Below, piece by piece: positions 57,627-64,000 of a DNA stretch of 64,000 bases; the stretch's first letter is position 1, and the number at the start of each line of letters is the position of its first letter. The notes below the pieces were generated by a model. That model was not told the origin of the DNA. It searched no databases and saw nothing but the letters and a program-made list of their open reading frames with translations. This DNA comes from Ulva prolifera (Eukaryota > Chlorophyta > Ulvophyceae > Ulvales > Ulvaceae). Location: NCBI GenBank assembly GCA_023078555.1, contig CM041201.1, positions 4,719,713 to 4,783,712 on the forward strand, in the 5' to 3' direction. The translations under genes and the position numbers were made by a program.

Positions 57627-59138
57627 CTATCCAGATCCTCGGGTAAAGCTCCCGATACAGCTCGATACACCTCTGCCAGCCATCCCGAGCATGAATTGCA
57701 TGCCTTGTGCGCCACCAGGGAAGTAACTCACGACATAGAACGCCAACGCCAACATCTGCAATCGAGCACACAGCATGTGAGACATAGACTTGTTGACACC
57801 GCACCACAGCATCGTTGTGAGGATCATACAACCATCTACATGGAAGACACAGCTCAGACATAGATAGTTGTGGTGTAGTCATCCCTCAACGCGTTCCCGA
57901 AAAATTGTTGCCTTGGTCCGTCCAGTCATTGACCATACGTGCAACGCAGTGCACCACCTATGCCAGAGCAAATGCCATGTATCATGCGAATCTCCGGTAA
58001 GACATGCGAACCTCCGGTAAGACATGTTGCGAGGTGAGGATTTCGGCTGCGTATCAGCCGAAGCTACAGGACACCAACGTGCATATGCTACATGACACAA
58101 AAGTGATGCGGTCACTTTGCCGCACAACATTAACGCGCACCTGTATCACAGAGAATCCAAGAGACAGAAGGTAGCTGCGCATATAGACTGCTGCATAGAG
58201 GGTTGCAAACATACTCCCGAGGTAGGTCGCAGTGAAGAGGCGACGTTCAGCTGAGAACATGTGCTCTATCCCGGCCCTCCAGCCACTGAGCATGTTCATC
58301 GAAGCCATGGTACAGAGAGAGCCAAAGGTGAAAGAGAGGGCAAACTTTGCGGGGGCAAAGACGAGCATTGGCAGGAACACGAAGAATGCCATGAAGAAAA
58401 AGACCAGCGCCCCCCCCACGAAGGCAGAGAAGTAGACAAAGTCCGTTCCTGAGGGTATTCGGAAACTGCAAAAATCAGCCTCAGTTGACTGGCGGCATTC
58501 TGTGGAAAGCAGCTGTCAGGTTCTGTATCAGGTCGTCAAGCTGAGACAGTGCCAGTGTGGCGCTCCTCACGCCAGCGTCTGCAATCACAACATGCACCCT
58601 CCGCACCGATGTGATGTGCAGTAGGGAACATACAGACCAGATTAAGCATGGTATCTACGCATGTAATTGCAGGACAATGCAGGCCACAAATGCCAGTGTG
58701 CGTGCCAGCACTGCTCAGGCACAGAAATGCAGACTTCTGGCAGCATCGGACGGCCGCACGATATGCACACACAGTCGACGCAAACTTATCGAAGGCTACT
58801 GCATCACGGAGAGCTGAAAGGCGCTGCGGTCCGATGCAGACAGGCCATTTGCGGTGCAGATCAGCTGTTTGTACACAGCAGCCGATTGCAAGGCACCTTG
58901 GCATCGCGGATGATGTACCGGCCGGAGCAGTCTGGCCAGCACTGGTCCCAGGAAAGCCAAATGTAATCCCTTGTAAGCTGCTGGTGAAACCAGTGGCAGT
59001 GGCTGCCTGCTCAGGCGCGGGCTTGGGAGCCCCTGCCTCTATGTCACCCGCTGAATACTTGTTCCACTCTGACAGGACAGATGGGGGGGGCTCTGCTGGG
59101 TCACCTCCCGCAAAGCCCAAGCCTCGTAGGAAGTTCAT
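57627..59138 (-). CDS. SFT2-family Golgi vesicle transport protein
   Basis: Four-helix membrane protein that helps fusion of endosome-derived vesicles with the Golgi. Three exons join in phase to 231 residues: 59138-58897, 58465-58141 and 57755-57627. The soluble N-terminus (MNFLRGLGFAGGDPAEPPPS, then LSEWNKYSAG) has the spacing of plant SFT2 proteins. The membrane part starts at FRIPSGTDFVYFSAFVGGAL; helix 1-2 is FFMAFFVFLPMLVFAPAKFA, followed by FTFGSLCTMASMNML. ERRLFTATYLGSMFATLYAA and SYLLSLGFSVIQ precede the final exon's LALAFYVVSYFPGGAQGMQF, a strong family match. The end of exon 1 was set at 58897 rather than the earlier GT because only that keeps the frame. Intron 2 carries a 20-bp direct repeat. 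Confidence 0.93.
57984..58023. repeat. 20-bp direct repeat in SFT2 intron
   Basis: Two adjacent 20-bp copies of atgcgaa(t/c)ctccggtaagac, differing at one base. They are probably a local duplication in the second SFT2 intron (57756-58140). Confidence 0.8.
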
Positions 59139-62100
59139 CTTTGGTTGCTGGCCAGTTTCTCGCTGCTGCTTAGCAAATGATCAAGACGGACGGTTCGAAA
59201 GATGTGGCACAGCTACAAGACAGCTATGCCGCATCCAGCACGATCACGACATTCAGAGCATATCTTCAAATATATTTTGCGCCGATTGAGATGGCAGGCG
59301 ACTTTCGCTGAGCGCAGGGGTCAATTGTTCTCCCGGCCTGTGCCACAACTATCAGCGCTCCAGAGTGCCCAATCCTTCGTGGCAACGAACAGTCTTCCCA
59401 ATCTCACTAGCTGTGACGCCGGCAGTGCAGCTGCGCAAGCCTTCAACGCGCGCTTGCGTTCACACATGGGGTGACCACGGGGCCAACCCCGCAAGCGTGT
59501 TGGCATGTTCGATACACCGCACTGGCCGATGATGCAGATGTTCGCATCACCTGCCAACGTTGGAAGTAGGTGAGCAGCTCTATCGTCGCCTTCAAGATCT
59601 GCTACATTGTAAGCACCCATATTCAGGACAAATTCAAAGGAGATGTGAAAGCTTGTGAGGCGGGCACGGGATAGCCTGCCTCATGTTCAGCCCGGAACTA
59701 TGGACGTAAAACCCATTGCACCATCAGTACACTCACCTGGGGTCAAAGTTTAATTTGTGAGCGTAGGTGACATGTGCGGAACATGATGAAGAAGACCCGG
59801 GTCATAGTGCTATCATAGTCGCCTCAGGCTCCCTTGCATCACTAGATACTCCTGGCCTTGCTTAAGGCTTTCTTACCACAATGAAGCTGAAGTGGAGCGT
59901 GTCGACTCGACGTTCCCAACAATAGAAATCGAAACAATGCACGATCTCCAGGGGCAGTGAGACAGGCCAGTCGATGGCAGAAGTCGTGTTCGTCGAGATG
60001 TGCTGCATAATCCGCAAATAGCCACACTGTCCAGGTTATTGGTATGCGTGATCCATTGTGTTACCTCTTACTTGATTTGCAACCTGTGCGTGCACGTCCT
60101 CTGAAGCATATCAGTCCTCTGCACAGAGGTTGCGAAGCTACATGGCATCCAAAGAACAACTCCAGAGGGATACAATAGAAACAAGCACCCCTGCTCCATG
60201 CTAATGCATAGCCTGCCGCATCAAAGCGTACGGCACAACTGCCAGACAGAACACGGCCTGTAGTATCACGCAGCCATGGCCAGGAACAGACCAAACGGAT
60301 GCCATACATCGAATTGACACCATAGTCAGATGTAGCTAACTTTCGGTCAGCGAATGGCGCCTGCAAGGGTGCCCAGTTCCTGCCTATCTGGTGGAAATGG
60401 CTGATGCCAGCCATCAAGCCAACGCAGCATGCTTACAAGTCCACACCACGACACACACCGTCTTCGCAGCACTACAACGATGCTGCAACACGACCACTTG
60501 TCGCAGCATGCTCACTTCTAACCTCAGAAGCGGCTGCACAATCACCCATGTACAGCGCCAGCTTGCTCTCGCCAGGTGCCTGGCAGGCGTCCCCCGTTCC
60601 CACCAGCCCAGCACTGTGCACCCGCGTTGCACTCCTACCTCACACAGACTCAAACACCAAGCTGGAGCCCGCACAGTAGTGCTTGCGGCCTGAGCCACAA
60701 AGTCCAACATCTGCGGTTGTTCTCCCCGGAAATATGTACGTGTGAAGATCGAATGAGCCAGAACTCCCAGACCGGCCGCGTCCATTCGCAGCAGAGTGGA
60801 GCCCGGCGCAGCTCCAGCCAGCCACTGCAGAGATCTCAGTCACCCCGAGATCAGCCTGTGAGCCGGCCCGTTGCACGCATAGGCAGCCAGAACACCTTGC
60901 CCCCTCCCGATTGTAATCATCAGCCTGTAGAACTCGGAGTGTCCCATTTTGAAACGTTTTGGATGGCTGTGTGGGTGTTCGGTTCCTAAACAGCGCATGC
61001 AGAGCCTCTCACGGAACTGGAGTGCATGTCGGGAGGGTGGTGCCCAGGTGTGGGGTGCGGGAGCCCGTCCGCCTGGCCTGAGGGCCCAAACCAAAGGCCT
61101 CGCACTACTCGTGGGGAAGCTGGCCTGATCAGTAGACACGGTTTGGTATGCACTCACTGCGCTGCAGTGCATGGCCTCAGGGCACCCGCCTCGGAGTGTG
61201 GGCGGACGCAACCGTGCGGTACGGCCGGCCACCCTGCCGCCACCTGCGCTGGCTAGGGGTCACTCAGACGTCCATGTGACTGCCGCGCTGCTGTGTCGCT
61301 ATGACCCGGATTTGTTCTGCTGGTAGGCTGCTTGCCCGCTGTCACCTGCGCTCGGCGCATAGAGCATCCCGCCCAGTGGTGCCTGTGCCGCCAGCTCACG
61401 TGTGGGGTGGTAGGGTGTGCAGCCAGAGAGAGGCGCGATCGCCCTCAACGCTAGCACCACCTGCCACGGCTCTGAAGCGCTATTCATGGACGCAGTGTGG
61501 GCTGCAGTGATCTCAAGCGGGGATGCGCTTGAGCAGTTGTTGTCGTGAGGGAGGTGTTGTTGTGGCTGCATTCACGGCCACACGTTCATGGTGACTGGCA
61601 TCAACAGGGCTATTGGGCAGCATGCATGTCCGCGTGATCCGTCCACTCACTGGCCCGGTCGAGGGATTCTTGGTGGTGGATGCCTTGCGTGCAGCACGGT
61701 CTCTATCGACCTGCTGTTGACATGCTCTGCCAGGAACGTGAATGTGTGTTGTGTGAGAATGCATGGTCAGTGCACTCACGGTACCTGACACGAGTGCTGA
61801 GTGTTGCAATAACATGGCACCATGGTGGCAAGGCGTATGACCGACTTGCCTGTGCTATTGAAGCTTTAGCGCCCTAGGATAGCTATGTGCAGGTGGCTTG
61901 TGACCAGCGCCAGCAAGCTCTAGAGGCCTGAATCAGGGAGCAGTGTTTGCAACTGCTCGAGGCACCCGTGGGCTTTGGCTGAGAACTGGCGCGCCATGGC
62001 GCGTGTGTGCACGAGATCAGTCCAGTCGCATGTTCTTCATCTTGTGGCAGCGAGGCCGTGATGACCGAGCGCAGTCTACAACTGGGCGAGTTTTGTGGTG

Positions 62101-62949
62101 TGTGGGCGAGGCTACAGGGCACCCCGCTGCATGCATGCCGCGCCTCGAATATTATGGTCCATGCGTTGTTGCGACTGGGCGCACAGGAGCGCCATGAGTG
62201 GCACCCTCAAGTCCCTCGAAATCTCCTGTGCATCTTCCACTCGTTCCACTCGTTGTGGATGGTGTTGGGATGCAGGAGAGCGGTGATGTGTTGTGGCGCG
62301 TTCTGAGTCGGAACGGTCAATCCTGGCGACGTATAAATACCGCATGCTGAAGGTCACGTCGCTAATCAGACCTTCGACCTCTCAGCAAGCAAACATCTCG
62401 CTTTCCCACAACTTTCTCGTTTCGACAAATTTTCAACTTATATCTCAGGTGTGCACTGATCGTTTCTCGTTCAGCGCTGAACGTGAGCCGTTTGTAAGCA
62501 GGTTGATTACGCACCGAGCTTCTGAATTGGACTGTGTTCGAAGCTCGAGATGCTTCGTATGTGACGACACGATGAAAATCTGTGTTCACACTGGTATCGG
62601 CCAGAGCACGCCGTGCCCGCGCGTGCGTGCAACCACCTGGTGAGCGGGTCAGAGCATCGACCGTCACTGGAGTATAAACATGTGGTCTCTGAACAGTGGG
62701 GCGACTCTGCCTGTGAATGCGTCGCAGCCCCGAGTGTACCAGGTAGCATCTCGAGCCGATTGTCGTACCTTCTCCGCGCGCCACGTGTCGCGTTTTGAGT
62801 GACCACGTGATCGTCGGCACACTAGTACTGCAGTGGTGCACTGCGCCTGGGTCACCACCTCTTGCCACAAACACGTGTCCTGCACATCTCCGGCTTCATC
62901 GCAGGTCCTCCTTGTCGTGACCATGACCGTCGCATGACATCCAGGAACC
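59139..62949. other. 3.8-kb region between SFT2 and ELIP-like genes; no gene recognised
   Basis: The largest gap in the window. It holds both promoters. Frames at 60061-60417 (-) and 60717-60840 (-; LGVLAHSIFTRTYFRGEQPQ) look faintly protein-like but are short, lack a domain and could not be joined in phase. TATAAATA at 62332-62339 and TATAAA at 62673-62678 are the only core-promoter-like sites noted. Nothing else stands out. Confidence 0.45.
62673..62678 (+). promoter_or_regulatory. Candidate TATA box of the ELIP-like gene
   Basis: TATAAA 277 bp upstream of the ATG at 62950, which would give a 5' UTR of about 245 nt. A fuller TATAAATA at 62332-62339 is an alternative if there is a longer leader or a leader intron. 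Position and sequence are the only evidence. Confidence 0.3.
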
Positions 62950-63947
62950 ATGATGGCTTTCTCTGCTTCGATCTCCCGCCGCGGCGTGTCCGCGCCCACC
63001 CGTGCGGTGCTCGCCCGCGCCGAGGAGCGCACACCCACCCCCGCCGCCGAGGTGCTGGAGGCAAAGGTGCAGGAGAGCAAGGACGCCATCGCCAAGGTCA
63101 CCGGCGTAGACCCCACGCTGCCGTCCTCCGAGGTCGACGTCGACTCTGGTGAGAACACCACAGTCACCAACATCCTTGGCCGCACCCAGGAGCTCGTCAA
63201 CGGCCGGGTGTGCACCACCCACATGCATGAGGATCCACAGCCTGTCCGAAGTTACAAATGGCCCACTTGACATGTTGAGGTGGAGGTGGTGTGCAAGGGA
63301 ATGAGAGTCTCCAACAGCACATGTGTCACATATGTGACTGTCATTTACATGTGGTGATCATGTCCAGCGGTTTTTTTTATTGCCGTTGTACCTCACGCAG
63401 GCTGTGCAAAATGAGCCGTGCAGGTGATGTTTTTCTGTGGTAATAGCCCACCTGATGTGCTATGTTCCTGTCATACAGGCTGCGCAGCTCGGCATCATCT
63501 TCGCGGCTGTGTCTGAGCTCGCCACCGACCAGACCATCATGCAGCAGCTGTCTGACCCCAACAGCAACTCCCAGGCATACTTCATCGCCACTGCATTCCT
63601 CGCCACCGCTGCCACCTTCATCCCCCGCTTCGTCGGTGGCGAGCAGCCTGAGGACCGCGAGCAGAGTGTGTGGACCGCCACTGCTGAGCTCGCTAACGGC
63701 CGGGTGCGTTTCTTTTTTGTTTCTTCTTGTAAGAGTGGAATGGGTTGCATCATGTGCGGAGATGGTGTCATCTCTCAGCCTGTTGCCGGGGTGTGGTCTG
63801 CTGATTGGAGCTTTGTCTACGCTGAGCTATGCTGGATGTTGTTTTTCTGTTGCAGATGCTGATGGGAGTAGTGTTGTGCAGGCTGCCATGATCGGATTTG
63901 CTGCCCTCCTGGGCTATGAGTATGTCACCAAGACCCCCTTCTTCTAA
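62950..63947 (+). CDS. ELIP-like three-helix LHC-family stress protein
   Basis: Early light-induced proteins bind pigment in thylakoids and protect against excess light. Three exons join in phase to 182 residues: 62950-63207, 63479-63703 and 63882-63947. The first about 25 residues (MMAFSASISRRGVSAPTRAV) fit a plastid transit peptide. Helix 1 has the LHC motif RTQELVNGRAAQLGIIFAAV; helix 2 is AYFIATAFLATAATFIPRF; helix 3 repeats the motif as TATAELANGRAAMIGFAALL and ends YVTKTPFF. The Glu and Arg of each E-x-x-N-G-R pair are the ion-pairing chlorophyll-ligand residues of LHC proteins. Both introns cut right after NGR, in phase 0. The length and three helices separate it from one-helix HLIPs and two-helix SEPs. 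ATG 62953 is an equivalent start. Confidence 0.92.
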
Positions 63948-64000
63948 GCAAGTAACCCAAGGCTGTGGCACATTTTGCACAGCAACAAACTAGATGCTGT

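Noticed and set aside
60061-60876. A minus-strand gene upstream of SFT2
   Set aside because: Short stretches look protein-like, but frames could not be joined in phase, there is no domain, and plus-strand frames overlap them.
1-64000. Mobile elements, virus-derived elements, CRISPR arrays, rRNA and tRNA genes
   Set aside because: No reverse transcriptase, integrase, transposase, capsid or terminal-repeat pair was recognised in any frame, no spaced direct-repeat array, and no convincing tRNA cloverleaf by eye. A covariance-model scan would settle the tRNA question.

Overview
This window looks like nuclear DNA of a green alga (Chlorophyta). The sequence is GC-rich. Genes lie on both strands and are cut into many short exons whose introns mostly run gtgcg(c/t)...tgcag. 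Several products are of plant or algal type: an ELIP/LHC-like stress protein, an organelle-type histidyl-tRNA synthetase with an N-terminal presequence, an N-anchored cytochrome b5, an LCAT4-type acyl hydrolase and a TPLATE/TSET muniscin-like protein. At least three genes are followed by a TGTAA motif, the usual green-algal poly(A) signal. Species and clade are not determined.

Layout. 1-6325 (-): ABCA-type ABC transporter, running off the left edge. 9182-13462 (+): long helical protein, not recognised. 13697-14453 (-): small D-box protein, candidate securin. 14938-18591 (+): UTP3/SAS10 of the small-subunit processome. 19536-22332 (+): histidyl-tRNA synthetase. 22366-22719 (-): cytochrome b5, tail to tail with the synthetase, stop codons 33 bp apart. 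23579-29460 (-): alpha-glucan phosphorylase, first coding exon not found. 30739-31431 (-): ACT-domain protein. 33166-36804 (+): LCAT4-like lipase/acyltransferase. about 38085-41571 (+): muniscin-like TCUP/TML candidate, N-terminus not placed. 42386-45810 (-): divergent kinase-fold protein with a long Ser/Pro-rich N-terminus. 47432-49295 (-): casein kinase 1. about 52340-56427, perhaps from 50763 (-): coiled-coil protein with a beta-rich N-terminal part. 57627-59138 (-): SFT2 Golgi transport protein. 62950-63947 (+): ELIP-like three-helix LHC-family protein.

These are mostly housekeeping genes and do not form one pathway. Loose themes are membrane trafficking (TCUP, SFT2), lipid handling (ABCA, LCAT4, cytochrome b5), carbon stores (phosphorylase) and cell cycle or signalling (securin candidate, CK1, kinase-like protein). 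I found no mobile element, provirus, CRISPR array, rRNA or convincing tRNA. I do not see one coherent undescribed system. The most useful leads are the securin candidate, three GC-AG introns in the phosphorylase gene, the matching intron positions in both LHC motifs of the ELIP-like gene, the TSET muniscin candidate and the unrecognised helical gene. Exon limits given to the base were checked by reading phase; those marked 'about' were not.
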